A stretch of 64,000 bases of DNA from an uncultured Fluviicola sp. (GTDB taxonomy: Bacteria > Bacteroidota > Bacteroidia > Flavobacteriales_D > Crocinitomicaceae). How positions within the stretch are numbered: position 1 is the first letter of the stretch; the number at the start of each line of letters is the position of its first letter. Below, piece after piece: positions 26,082 to 34,428 of this stretch. The translations under genes were made by a program, and so were the position numbers. Under the pieces are notes generated by a model that worked only from the letters and a program-made list of their open reading frames with translations, made no database searches and was not told the origin of the DNA. Location of the stretch: positions 1 to 64,000 of the forward strand of contig CAJVYC010000010.1 in NCBI GenBank assembly GCA_913009205.1. Reading direction: 5' to 3'.

Positions 26082-26696
26082 GTGAAAAATGAACTAGTAA
26101 AAAGATTTGGTGAGCACCGCGTTTCAGAGGTTCCTGTGAAGGAAGGTGAAATGCCTCTGCTAATGCTTGATCTTGAGTTGAGATCGCCTATCAATGTACT
26201 AATGACAAACGGTTTGAGCAATTACAAAATGCCCGTTCCAGAGAAAGAAATTGGAAACGAGTACAACGAATTGTGTTTTTGTTTACCAAGTTATTGGGAA
26301 TGGGAAGATGCCGATAATCCTCAAATGAACTGGGTATTTACATGGATTCAGAAATTAGCGAAGTACGTTCAAGAAAACGAATCGTGGTTTGGTCATGGAC
26401 ACACTTTCCCAACAGGTAAGGAGCAGAGCCCGATTTCTGGAACCATGGAGCAAAATTACTTTATGCTCGTTCGCCCAATGATGTTAGAAGCGGAAATCGC
26501 GCCTGTTAAAGTCGATGGGAAAACAATCAACTTCTTGTTCATTATGCCAATTTTTGAAGAAGAATTGGAGTACAAATACAGCAAGGGAACACACAAGCTT
26601 ATGGTGAAGTTTATCAACAAAGGGTTTAATGAGTTGCTGGACGACTACCGAACCAATGCTTTGAAAAAGAAATGGTCGTTTGTTAAGCGCCGCTAG
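26082..26696 (+). CDS. Suppressor-of-fused (SUFU) domain protein
   Basis: 204 residues with a GTG start. The sequence shows the bacterial SUFU domain pattern: VLMTNGLSNYKMPVPE near residue 45, then NELCFCLPSYWEW, a WVFTWIQKLAKYVQEN helix, WFGHGHTFP, and LFIMPIFEEELEYK in the second half. The eukaryotic homologue is a Hedgehog-pathway repressor; bacterial forms are mostly uncharacterised and often appear as immunity-like or single-domain proteins. No toxin gene is adjacent here. Cytosolic, by lack of a signal. Confidence 0.8.
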   Translation: MKNELVKRFGEHRVSEVPVKEGEMPLLMLDLELRSPINVLMTNGLSNYKMPVPEKEIGNEYNELCFCLPSYWEWEDADNPQMNWVFTWIQKLAKYVQENESWFGHGHTFPTGKEQSPISGTMEQNYFMLVRPMMLEAEIAPVKVDGKTINFLFIMPIFEEELEYKYSKGTHKLMVKFINKGFNELLDDYRTNALKKKWSFVKRR

Positions 26697-26745
26697 TAAT
26701 CTTTGAAAACACATATGGAATTCTAGATTGAGAAATCATCTTTCG

Positions 26746-27744
26746 TTAAGCGATAACCCCCACCAATCCCTTTTTCAATAAAATTTCTGCAATCTGCACT
26801 GCATTTGTCGCGGCACCCTTTCTAAGGTTGTCGGATACAATCCATAAGTTCAAGGTATTTGCTTGAGATTCATCTCTTCGGATTCTTCCAACAAAAACAT
26901 CGTCTTTTCCAGAAGCATATAACGGCATTGGATACGAATTTGTCGTTGGATCGTCTTTCAAGGTAATCCCATCTTGATTGTGCAACAACAAACGAACTTC
27001 ACTTAAATCAAAATCGTTTTCAAACTCAATGTTCACCGCTTCAGAATGTCCTCCTGCAACTGGAACCCGAACCGCCGTAGCGGTTACATTTATTTTTGAA
27101 TCTAAGATTTTTTTCGTCTCATTTGTGAGCTTCATTTCCTCTTTTGTGTATCCATTTTGAAGAAAATCATCGCATTGTGGAATACAATTCCGATCGATTG
27201 GATACGAATATGCCATCTCTCCATCGATACCGTTTCTCTCGTTTTCCATTTGATTGATTGCTGCGACTCCCGAACCAGAAATAGATTGATACGTTGAAAC
27301 GACAACCCTCTTAATCCCATACTTTGCATGCAGAGGCCTCATAGTAAGAACCAATTGAATGGTGCTGCAATTTGGATTCGCAATTATTTTATCCTCTGAA
27401 GTCAAAAGGTCTCCATTGATTTCTGGAACGATTAATTTTTTGGTTGGGTCCATTCTCCATGCAGAAGAATTGTCGATTACAACTATTCCAGCATCGACGT
27501 ATTTAGGCGCCCATTCCAAAGATGTTCCGCCACCAGCAGAGAAAATAGCAATGTCTGGTTTCATGTCAATAGCCGTTTGCAAACCAACAACGGTACATTC
27601 CATTCCACCGAAGTCGATTGTTTTACCGACTGATCTTTCAGACGCTACAGGAATTAATTCTGTTATTGGAAATGATTTTTCGCGAAGAACTTTCATCATC
27701 ATTTGTCCTACCATTCCCGTTGCACCAACTACAGCTACTTTCAT
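26746..27744 (-). CDS. asd: Aspartate-semialdehyde dehydrogenase
   Basis: 332 residues, normal length. NADP-binding GATGMVGQMMMKVL at the N-terminus, catalytic Cys126 in NPNCSTIQ, and the acid/base His in AGGHSEAVN. It reduces aspartyl phosphate to the semialdehyde in the lysine, threonine and methionine route. Divergent from the lamin-tail-domain gene; the true start of that gene lies outside asd. Confidence 0.96.
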   Translation of the reverse strand: MKVAVVGATGMVGQMMMKVLREKSFPITELIPVASERSVGKTIDFGGMECTVVGLQTAIDMKPDIAIFSAGGGTSLEWAPKYVDAGIVVIDNSSAWRMDPTKKLIVPEINGDLLTSEDKIIANPNCSTIQLVLTMRPLHAKYGIKRVVVSTYQSISGSGVAAINQMENERNGIDGEMAYSYPIDRNCIPQCDDFLQNGYTKEEMKLTNETKKILDSKINVTATAVRVPVAGGHSEAVNIEFENDFDLSEVRLLLHNQDGITLKDDPTTNSYPMPLYASGKDDVFVGRIRRDESQANTLNLWIVSDNLRKGAATNAVQIAEILLKKGLVGVIA

Positions 27745-27809
27745 TCTTGTTCTATTATTCTAGTTCAAACTCCAAATTTAGTATATTTAGACTTATTGAT
27801 TTACAAAGT

Positions 27810-30380
27810 ATGAGGCACTTTTTTTGCTTTGTGTTTATTCTAACACATTACATTGGATTTGGACAAGTAATTGACGACTTTTCCGATGGAGATTTCACTT
27901 CCAATCCTACATGGTCAGGAACCGACGCGGATTATATCGTGAACGGTTCTTTTGAATTGCAATTAAGCAATTCGGTTGCGGCAACGTCCTATTTGACAAC
28001 TCCTCATGGCCTGGCCACTTTGGACAATAAGGAATGGAACGGAATCATTCGACAAACATTTTCGCCTTCTGGAAGTAACTTCGGCCGTTTTTATCTGACG
28101 GCGGCTTCTGCAGATTTAACGACAGATCCTGACGGGTTTTACTTGCAATTGGGCGAAGCGGGCTCGCTAGATGCTGTTCGTTTATTTAAAGTCGTTGGCG
28201 GAACGAATACTGAACTACTAGCAGGCCCTTCATCTCAAATCGCGAGTAGTTTTACGATTGGCATTCGCGTGGTTAGAGACAATTTAGGCAATTGGTCGTT
28301 GTACATTGATGACACCGGTGGAACAAATTATACCTTGGCTGGAACTGTAAACGATGCTACGCCGCTTTTGGGCACACACAGTGGATTCATGGAAACGTAT
28401 ACGCTAAGTAACGCTGACAACTTCTTTTACGACGACATTTACATTGGTGATGAGATTGTAGATCTTGCACCGCCCGTTTTGGTTTCTGCAACGGCAATTA
28501 ATGCAAATTTAATTGATGTCCAATTCGATGAAGCTCTTGATCCCGTCACAGCGGAAGATTTAAACAATTACGACATTCAACCTTTTCAATCCGCGACGTC
28601 GGCAACTGTTGATGGGGTAAACCCTGCTTTGGTTCATATCGTTCTAGCTTCTGCCTTAACAAATGGATTGGGATATACAATTTTCACAGAAAACATTGAA
28701 GATTTGGTTGGAAACATATCAGGTTCTCAGTCAGCAGATTTCTCATTTTTAATTGGCGAAGTTCCATCTGTCGGGGATGTTGTAATCAATGAATTCTTAT
28801 GTGACCCCTCACCAGCGGTTGGATTAAGGGACGCCGAGTTCGTTGAGATTTATAACAAGAGCACGAAAATATTTAATGTACAAGACTGGAAGATAGGTGA
28901 TGCTTCCTCGGACGGAACAATTCAACAAGACTGGTTGCTACCAGGTGACCATATGGTACTTACTAGTACTTCCAATTTAGATTCATTTGTTGTTGCCACT
29001 CAAGTAACAAGTTTCCCAAGTTTGAATAATTCGGGTGATAATATCGTATTGAGAACAGATTTAGGATTGGTTTTGGATTCAATAACATACACCGACGAAT
29101 GGTACGAAGATGAGAATAAAGAAGATGGTGGGTATACTATTGAGCGTATTAATCCAGATGATCCATGTTCTGATTTTTCTGATTGGTCCGCAAGTAATGA
29201 TCTATTAGGAGGAACACCAGGGTTGCAGAATTCTATTTACAACAATACACCAGATACTGATACTCCAGGATTTGATCAATTGATAGCTCTTGCTCCGAAT
29301 TTTCTAGAAGTTTACTTTAACGAAGGAATGGATTCAGCATCTTTGGCAAACTCTCAGGTTTCAGTCGCACCAATATTAACTATTCAAAACACGTATGTGC
29401 AAGAAGCTCATCCTACGATGATAATTTTGGAATTTGCAGAGAATTTTCAAGCTTCTCAAACCTATTCAATCATAATTCAAAACGCCGCGGATTGTTGGTT
29501 AAACGCTACCGATTTGATTGGCCAATTTGCTCTTCCAGAAAATGCAAGTGAAGGAGATGTGGCAATTAATGAAATTATGTTCAATCCTATTACTGGAGGA
29601 ACGGATTGGGTTGAGGTGTACAATACTTCCAACAAATTGATTGATTTGTATCAATGGGAATTGGCGAATTATGATGACGATACAATTTCAAACAATAAGA
29701 TTATTGGAGAACATTTTCTATTGTATCCAGATAGTTATGCCGTGATTTCCGAAGATTCCTCTCAGATCATCCAACAATTTTCTCAAGCGGTTCTTGGAAC
29801 GTTTGTTCAATCCGATTTACCTACATACAGCAATGATTCAGGAACAATTTACTTGATTTCAAACAACACTCTTATCGATTATGTTTCATACGATGCTGAT
29901 TGGCACTTTGCCTTGCTCGACGACGACGACGGGAAAACACTTGAAAGATTAGATCCATTGGCCGATGCGAACAGTTCTAGCAACTGGCACACGGCGGCAG
30001 AAGCGCTCAGCTTTGGGACACCGGGACGACTTAATTCGCAATACCGTCCAGAATTAATCAATGGCGAATTCAGCTATTCAAGCGAGTCAATTTCACCGGA
30101 TAATGATGGGTTTGAAGATGTACTTCAGGTCAATTATCAAATGATGGAGCCCGGAATGGTCGGAACCTTTACCGTTTATGATGATCGAGGAAGACTGATT
30201 GCGCAAGTGATATCATCTGAATTGCTCGCACTAGAAGGAACGTTCACGTGGCAAGGTATTACAGACGCTGGAAATAAAGCATCTATTGGAACTTATGTAG
30301 GTGTATTTGAAGCCTTTTCTGCAGATGGAGAAGCATCATTCGTTAAGCGGAAAGCATTTGTTGTAGCTGGTCAGTTCTAG
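27810..30380 (+). CDS. Secreted lamin-tail-domain protein with FlgD-like C-terminus
   Basis: I choose the ATG at 27810, which gives a signal peptide (MRHFFCFVFILTHYIGFGQ) and 856 residues; the longer frame overlaps asd. Next comes a laminin-G/jelly-roll-like domain (to about residue 220), then an Ig-like domain (PPVLVSATAINANLIDVQFDEALD). Two lamin tail domains follow (VVINEFLCDPSP ... FVEIYN and VAINEIMFNPITGGTDWVEVYN), separated by a second Ig-like domain. The C-terminus (SISPDNDGFEDVLQVNYQ ... RGRLIAQV ... GTYVGVF) is the FlgD-Ig-like/gliding-type terminal domain that probably serves T9SS export. It is surface or extracellular; function unknown. Confidence 0.8.
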   Translation: MRHFFCFVFILTHYIGFGQVIDDFSDGDFTSNPTWSGTDADYIVNGSFELQLSNSVAATSYLTTPHGLATLDNKEWNGIIRQTFSPSGSNFGRFYLTAASADLTTDPDGFYLQLGEAGSLDAVRLFKVVGGTNTELLAGPSSQIASSFTIGIRVVRDNLGNWSLYIDDTGGTNYTLAGTVNDATPLLGTHSGFMETYTLSNADNFFYDDIYIGDEIVDLAPPVLVSATAINANLIDVQFDEALDPVTAEDLNNYDIQPFQSATSATVDGVNPALVHIVLASALTNGLGYTIFTENIEDLVGNISGSQSADFSFLIGEVPSVGDVVINEFLCDPSPAVGLRDAEFVEIYNKSTKIFNVQDWKIGDASSDGTIQQDWLLPGDHMVLTSTSNLDSFVVATQVTSFPSLNNSGDNIVLRTDLGLVLDSITYTDEWYEDENKEDGGYTIERINPDDPCSDFSDWSASNDLLGGTPGLQNSIYNNTPDTDTPGFDQLIALAPNFLEVYFNEGMDSASLANSQVSVAPILTIQNTYVQEAHPTMIILEFAENFQASQTYSIIIQNAADCWLNATDLIGQFALPENASEGDVAINEIMFNPITGGTDWVEVYNTSNKLIDLYQWELANYDDDTISNNKIIGEHFLLYPDSYAVISEDSSQIIQQFSQAVLGTFVQSDLPTYSNDSGTIYLISNNTLIDYVSYDADWHFALLDDDDGKTLERLDPLADANSSSNWHTAAEALSFGTPGRLNSQYRPELINGEFSYSSESISPDNDGFEDVLQVNYQMMEPGMVGTFTVYDDRGRLIAQVISSELLALEGTFTWQGITDAGNKASIGTYVGVFEAFSADGEASFVKRKAFVVAGQF

Positions 30381-30478
30381 GGTCTTAAATTGAGGTTACC
30401 GTTTTAATGTGTTGAAAAATCAAATTCTCAATCTGGATTTTTTTGTCTTTTATCATTCAAATCTGCTTCGGCTGCGCC

Positions 30479-30757
30479 CTAATTAGACGTTGACCTTGAT
30501 GTTTTTGAGACCATTTTTAATTTCTTCTTAGTTATCAACTTACTGTTTGTTTTCATGTCATTTATGAAATCCCTTCGGTTTCTAAATGCACATTCGAGAA
30601 AAGTATATTCCAGAGCGATTGTATTTTCCATATTTAGTTTTCTCTTTAGCAATCTTTTTACAGCATTGATATTTTCTCGATCGAATTCCAGATTTGATGT
30701 CGTTGGAATCATTTCCATAATAGTTTCATTTGGAATTTTCATTGCAACCATGGCCAT
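30479..30757 (-). CDS. Hypothetical protein, 92 aa (uncertain)
   Basis: A lysine-rich soluble frame (AMVAMKIPNETIMEMIPTT ... KRKLNMENTIALEYTFLECAF) with an upstream open stretch without better start. The opposite strand also has a frame (30555-30836) that would encode a three-helix membrane protein. I prefer the minus frame because its composition is more protein-like, but either may be spurious. Confidence 0.3.
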   Translation of the reverse strand: MAMVAMKIPNETIMEMIPTTSNLEFDRENINAVKRLLKRKLNMENTIALEYTFLECAFRNRRDFINDMKTNSKLITKKKLKMVSKTSRSTSN

Positions 30758-30833
30758 TTCTATAGCCTCATATTTTTCTTTTAGTCAGCAATACAATAAT
30801 TGCTATTCAATTCTCAATATTGAACTAATTACC

Positions 30834-30841
30834 TAAATTTG
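30834..30841 (+). promoter_or_regulatory. TAnnTTTG -7 element before the LETM1-like gene
   Basis: TAAATTTG, 18 bp before the ATG at 30860; no clear -33 element at 19-21 bp. Confidence 0.4.
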
Positions 30842-30859
30842 CTCCATAAGCAAGAAAGT

Positions 30860-32140
30860 ATGTTGTCTCCAGGAGCAAAAGGATGGATTAATAAATACTT
30901 TGATTTGGTCGAAAACGGCGCGATCAATCTGGAAATTGATCGTCCAGAAGGATTGAGAAAACTGCACTTTATGCATTTGACGCTTGGCCATTCAGGAATC
31001 GTTTTTGGTTATCCAATGGAATTGATTTTTGCAATAGAACTCGATGATTCCAAATGGACAAGCGAGGAAAAACTCAAATTGTTACTTTTCGAATCACACC
31101 TTTTTGTGTATTTACAAATTCACAATGACGTTGTTTTCGATCGGGCTGGTTTTATTCAGTCCCTTGTCGGGTTCTACAAGTTTCACAATTCTTCGTCCAT
31201 CAAAAGGATCTTTACTTTAATCAAGAAAGAATCTCTTGATACGATGCTTGAAAGCGTCTTGGTGAAACGGATTGATATCAAAACGAACTTGCTTGACAAC
31301 AAATGGTGGGTGAATTCACTCAGCAACGCATTCGTCTATCTAGATGTTATTTTGTTTGATGATTTCGTTCATAAAAGCAAAGAAGAAGCTTTGAAAAATT
31401 ACGATGTATTTGCTGAAAATGCACTTATCGCCGTTACCCTTTCTGCCTATTCAGATGGTTTGATAGAGGACAAGGAAAAGGATTTGTTTAACGTTTTTTT
31501 GGCCAGTGCCCATCTTGATGATGAAGATCGTGAAAAGGCAAAAGAACGGTTTCGCAATGGAGCCAAAATGGATGATTTCTCCTACTTCGTTAAAAGCCAT
31601 TGGTTGCTCAAAAGATTCTTATTGGACATTGCTGTATTGACAATTTTTTCAACGCAAGAAACGCTCGAGGAAGAGACTGAGTTTTTGGAAGATTTATGTG
31701 AACACCTCGAAATTGAACATTTTGAGCTTGAAGAATCCTTGCGAATCGTTGAAAACTTCATGCTGAAGAGTAAAGACAATGTTACGTTCCTAAGTGAAGT
31801 TTCTAAATACGATAAAGTATATGCAAGTCTCACCAAGCGCTGGACGAAAGTAATTTTAAGGAATAGAGACAAGCTTTCCAATGAAATGCGCGAAAGTAAA
31901 GAACTCGTGCGGCTGATAAAGAAATCGAGGAGTGAAGAGCTTTCGAAAGAAGAGAAAGCGGCTGTAAAACTGCAATTTAAAGATTTGGCAAAATCAATTC
32001 CAGCATTAGCAATATTTATGCTTCCTGGCGGGGTGATTCTTCTTCCTTTGGTCTTGAAATTAATTCCGGATCTGATTCCAAGCGCATTTAAAGAGAACGA
32101 AATAGGGGATCAATCGAATGAAAAACCGAAGGAGCTTTGA
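30860..32140 (+). CDS. LETM1-related protein with TerB-like domain
   Basis: I start at the ATG of 30860 rather than a TTG seven codons earlier; 426 residues result. The middle (about residues 190-240) has the TerB pattern: LIAVTLSAYSDGLIEDKEKDLF. The C-terminal 90 residues match the LETM1 ribosome-binding-domain start: LSKEEKAAVKLQFKDLAKSIPAL, a hydrophobic helix (IFMLPGGVILLPLVLKL) and IPDLIPSAF, which parallels the LTRRER ... VPFMEFLLPVAVKLFP segment of mitochondrial LETM1. Bacteroidetes members have been labelled LETM1-related biofilm-associated proteins. One C-terminal membrane helix is likely. The activity is not known. Confidence 0.75.
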   Translation: MLSPGAKGWINKYFDLVENGAINLEIDRPEGLRKLHFMHLTLGHSGIVFGYPMELIFAIELDDSKWTSEEKLKLLLFESHLFVYLQIHNDVVFDRAGFIQSLVGFYKFHNSSSIKRIFTLIKKESLDTMLESVLVKRIDIKTNLLDNKWWVNSLSNAFVYLDVILFDDFVHKSKEEALKNYDVFAENALIAVTLSAYSDGLIEDKEKDLFNVFLASAHLDDEDREKAKERFRNGAKMDDFSYFVKSHWLLKRFLLDIAVLTIFSTQETLEEETEFLEDLCEHLEIEHFELEESLRIVENFMLKSKDNVTFLSEVSKYDKVYASLTKRWTKVILRNRDKLSNEMRESKELVRLIKKSRSEELSKEEKAAVKLQFKDLAKSIPALAIFMLPGGVILLPLVLKLIPDLIPSAFKENEIGDQSNEKPKEL

Positions 32141-32324
32141 TGGAATTAGATGAAACCAGATGGAAGAAGTCATCTGTATTTTGAAGGTTGATCTCAGGCT
32201 ACCTTCCAACAATTAACTTATCGCATTCCAGCTCATTTATCTCGGATAAAGAAGTTGCAAACCAATGTCTTAATTCAAAGGAATGTGCCGAAGATTTCTA
32301 ACTTGATCTTCATTGCTGAAGTCA

Positions 32325-32740
32325 ATGACACTTCAAGAGAACGAATTAAAGAATGAGTCAATAAAACGGTCAGACAATGACATTTATGGTCATGTAAATA
32401 ATATCGTGTATTATTCTTATTTTGATACTGCCGCCAATCAATATTTAATAGATCATGCAGAATTAGATGTTCAAAATGCTCCAATTGTTGGGTTTGTGGT
32501 TGACTCTCATTGTGATTTCATTAAACCCATTGCGCTTCCAGATAAAATTGAAGCTGGCTTACTTGTAAAAAAATAGGAAATAGTGCTGTAACTTAATGCA
32601 TAGGGATCTTTAAAAAAATAGAAAATAGCTCTTGCGCTTTTGGAGAGTTTGTTCATGTTTTTGTGAATAGAAAAACTAATCAAGCTAAAGCAATTCCTTT
32701 AACTATTAAAGAAGTATTACAAAAATTAGTATCATATTAA
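32325..32740 (+). pseudogene. Broken acyl-CoA thioesterase (4HBT/FadM-like)
   Basis: From ATG 32325 the frame reads RSDNDIYGHVNNIVYYSYFDTA, the hot-dog thioesterase core with its catalytic Asp replaced by context typical of YbgC/FadM (D-x-GHVNN). It runs to LPDKIEAGLLVKK and then meets TAG at 32574-32576 in a run of seven A (32567-32573). With one added A the reading continues as IGNSAVT, then a TAA (32594-32596), then CIGIFKKIENSSCAFGEFVHVFVNR ... IKEVLQKLVSY to a stop at 32738. So there are one frameshift and one nonsense codon. It ends 6 bp from the convergent alkane monooxygenase gene. Confidence 0.75.
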
Positions 32741-32746
32741 TTTGGC

Positions 32747-33793
32747 TTAGGCAGCGGTTTTATTTCGGTAATAATCCAATCTTTTTTTCATAATTGGTTT
32801 AAATAAAAATGGAAAGTAAGAAAGCATCAACATGGCTGGATATCCATAAGGCAATGTAGGGCTGTCATCTTTGGATTCCAATACTTGATAAGGTTTTGCT
32901 CCACTGTGGTGGTGATCTGAATGCCTTGTTAACTCAAACAATAATACTCTTCCGATGATATGATCTGAATTCCAGGAATGTTCTTGTTTTACACGCTCAT
33001 ATCTTCCATTAGCTTTCATTTTTCTTCTAAGACCGTAATGAGAAAAGTAATTTTGTGCTTCTAAAACTGAAATTCCGTAGACAGCAGTTATAAAGTAAAT
33101 AACCGCAACATTTATACCAAAAAAGAAGTTGATTCCTACAAAAAGAAAAACTGTTAATGATGTAAATAAAATCATAGGATTTAATAGTAATGACTTTTCT
33201 TGAGATTGTAACCTTTGAGCTTCTAGTCTCCAGGTTTTAAAATAGCCCCCTATCTGAGACCTCAATGCAAACCAGTAAAAAATATCTCCTTCTTTTGCAG
33301 ATGTAAGGTCATTTGGTGTAGCCACATCTCTGTGATGACCAGAATTGTGATAAGTCATAAAATGGTTTTGTATTGCTGTCAGCAAGAGTATATGGGCTAA
33401 GAACTGTTTAAATTTGTGATCTGTTTTGTGACCTAATTCATGGCCTATATTAATTCCATTCACGCCTAAGATGGTTCCCATAAATAAAATACAGGCAATC
33501 AAATCAGATAAAGGAATACTTGTGTCTGAAACCGTAATTAAAAATTCATACACAACAAATAAATGTAAGGGCACAGAAAGATAAAGTACCAAATCATAAA
33601 GCAAATGTTCATTTGCTAGTTCTTTTTCAACCGTAGATAAATTATAGGTATTTGATGGCAAGAAATTTTCTACTAAAGGAACAATAACATACAAACTAAA
33701 AACCCCAATATAGGCAGCAAGCCCTGTTGTATTAAATGTAAATAACCCAAAAAGAGGGATGATAAAAGCCGAAAAATATTTAAATTTTGCCAT
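32747..33793 (-). CDS. alkB: Alkane 1-monooxygenase (AlkB family)
   Basis: 348 residues, slightly shorter than the 400 of Pseudomonas AlkB. All histidine boxes of the membrane di-iron hydroxylases are present: HELGHK (residues 118-123), HNSGHH (149-154), RHSDHHH (290-296) and the PYQVL element. The NYxEHYG box reads NYFSHYG (248-254), with Ser replacing the usual Glu. Six membrane helices are likely. The enzyme would use rubredoxin electrons to hydroxylate medium-chain alkanes or alkyl groups; no rubredoxin gene is near. The gene is clearly more AT-rich at third positions than its neighbours and sits between pseudogenes, which suggests acquisition from outside. Confidence 0.85.
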   Translation of the reverse strand: MAKFKYFSAFIIPLFGLFTFNTTGLAAYIGVFSLYVIVPLVENFLPSNTYNLSTVEKELANEHLLYDLVLYLSVPLHLFVVYEFLITVSDTSIPLSDLIACILFMGTILGVNGINIGHELGHKTDHKFKQFLAHILLLTAIQNHFMTYHNSGHHRDVATPNDLTSAKEGDIFYWFALRSQIGGYFKTWRLEAQRLQSQEKSLLLNPMILFTSLTVFLFVGINFFFGINVAVIYFITAVYGISVLEAQNYFSHYGLRRKMKANGRYERVKQEHSWNSDHIIGRVLLFELTRHSDHHHSGAKPYQVLESKDDSPTLPYGYPAMLMLSYFPFLFKPIMKKRLDYYRNKTAA

Positions 33794-33896
33794 GTGGGAT
33801 CCCTATTATTATTTTTAATAAATTAGTCTAATATACTGATAATCAAATATAAATTTTCGAATTTATTAATTCAATCCTTTGGCGTAAATTAGAACC

Positions 33897-34316
33897 ATGA
33901 AAATAACTCTCCTCCTTATTTCGATTTTGGCGTTTTATTACCTGAACGCGCAGGACACGCTTATTGTTTATTTCAAAGACAAAGGAAGTTCTGAATTCGT
34001 TCAATTGTCAGACCGTTCAATTCAAAGACGAAAAAAACATAATGTGGCTTGGGACGAAAGAGACAGGTAAGTAAACCAAACATACATTGACCTTTTGAAA
34101 ATGGAAGGAACGGTAATGAACGTTTCCAGATGGTTGAATGGGTTTACATTGATTACAAACACTTCCAAATTGGAATTGAAGAACACCTATGAATTCATTA
34201 AAGACATTAGGATTAGCAAATCGACTATCGCATTGAAAGACGCGAGTAAATTGGTCCGTAAGTTCCATCACTTTCAGAAAGAAAGATTGATGACGGGGAA
34301 GTTGATTTTATTTTAA
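33897..34316 (+). pseudogene. S8 (subtilisin-like) peptidase prodomain relic
   Basis: ATG 33897 opens a signal peptide (MKITLLLISILAFYYLNAQ) and the prodomain DTLIVYFKDKGSSEF ... SDRSIQRRKKHNV, as at the start of Bacteroidetes subtilisin-like proteases. A TAA at 34068-34070 interrupts it after 57 codons, and the same frame continues with VNQTYIDLLKMEGTVMNVSRWLNGF to a stop at 34314-34316. The catalytic Asp, His and Ser domain is completely missing. The break at about 34316 abuts another truncated gene on the opposite strand. Confidence 0.65.
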
Positions 34317-34428
34317 TTTTGATATTTCCAGGAGTTCCCATTATTAAGAAACTAGTGTACCATTCTCCGTCAATTTGTGCATCGGGCGTAAGTGGCAATA
34401 GGGCTAGAATTAGGACGATTGTTTTCAT
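34317..34428 (-). pseudogene. Truncated exported protein N-terminus
   Basis: ATG 34428 overlaps the glycosyltransferase stop codon (ATGA). It gives a signal peptide (MKTIVLILALLPLTPDAQ) followed by IDGEWYTSFLIMGTPGNIKIK, which resembles the opening of Bacteroidetes hydrolases with an N-terminal lipocalin-like domain (pattern I-G-W-G-L). After about 37 codons the frame merely reads the reverse of the peptidase relic. So this gene was cut at the junction near 34317. Confidence 0.5.

Noticed and set aside
30555..30836. Plus-strand 93-residue three-helix membrane protein frame
   Set aside because: Fully antisense to the minus-strand frame at 30479-30757 and ends just before the LETM1-like gene; composition may merely reflect an AT-rich antisense frame. 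Kept only as an alternative.
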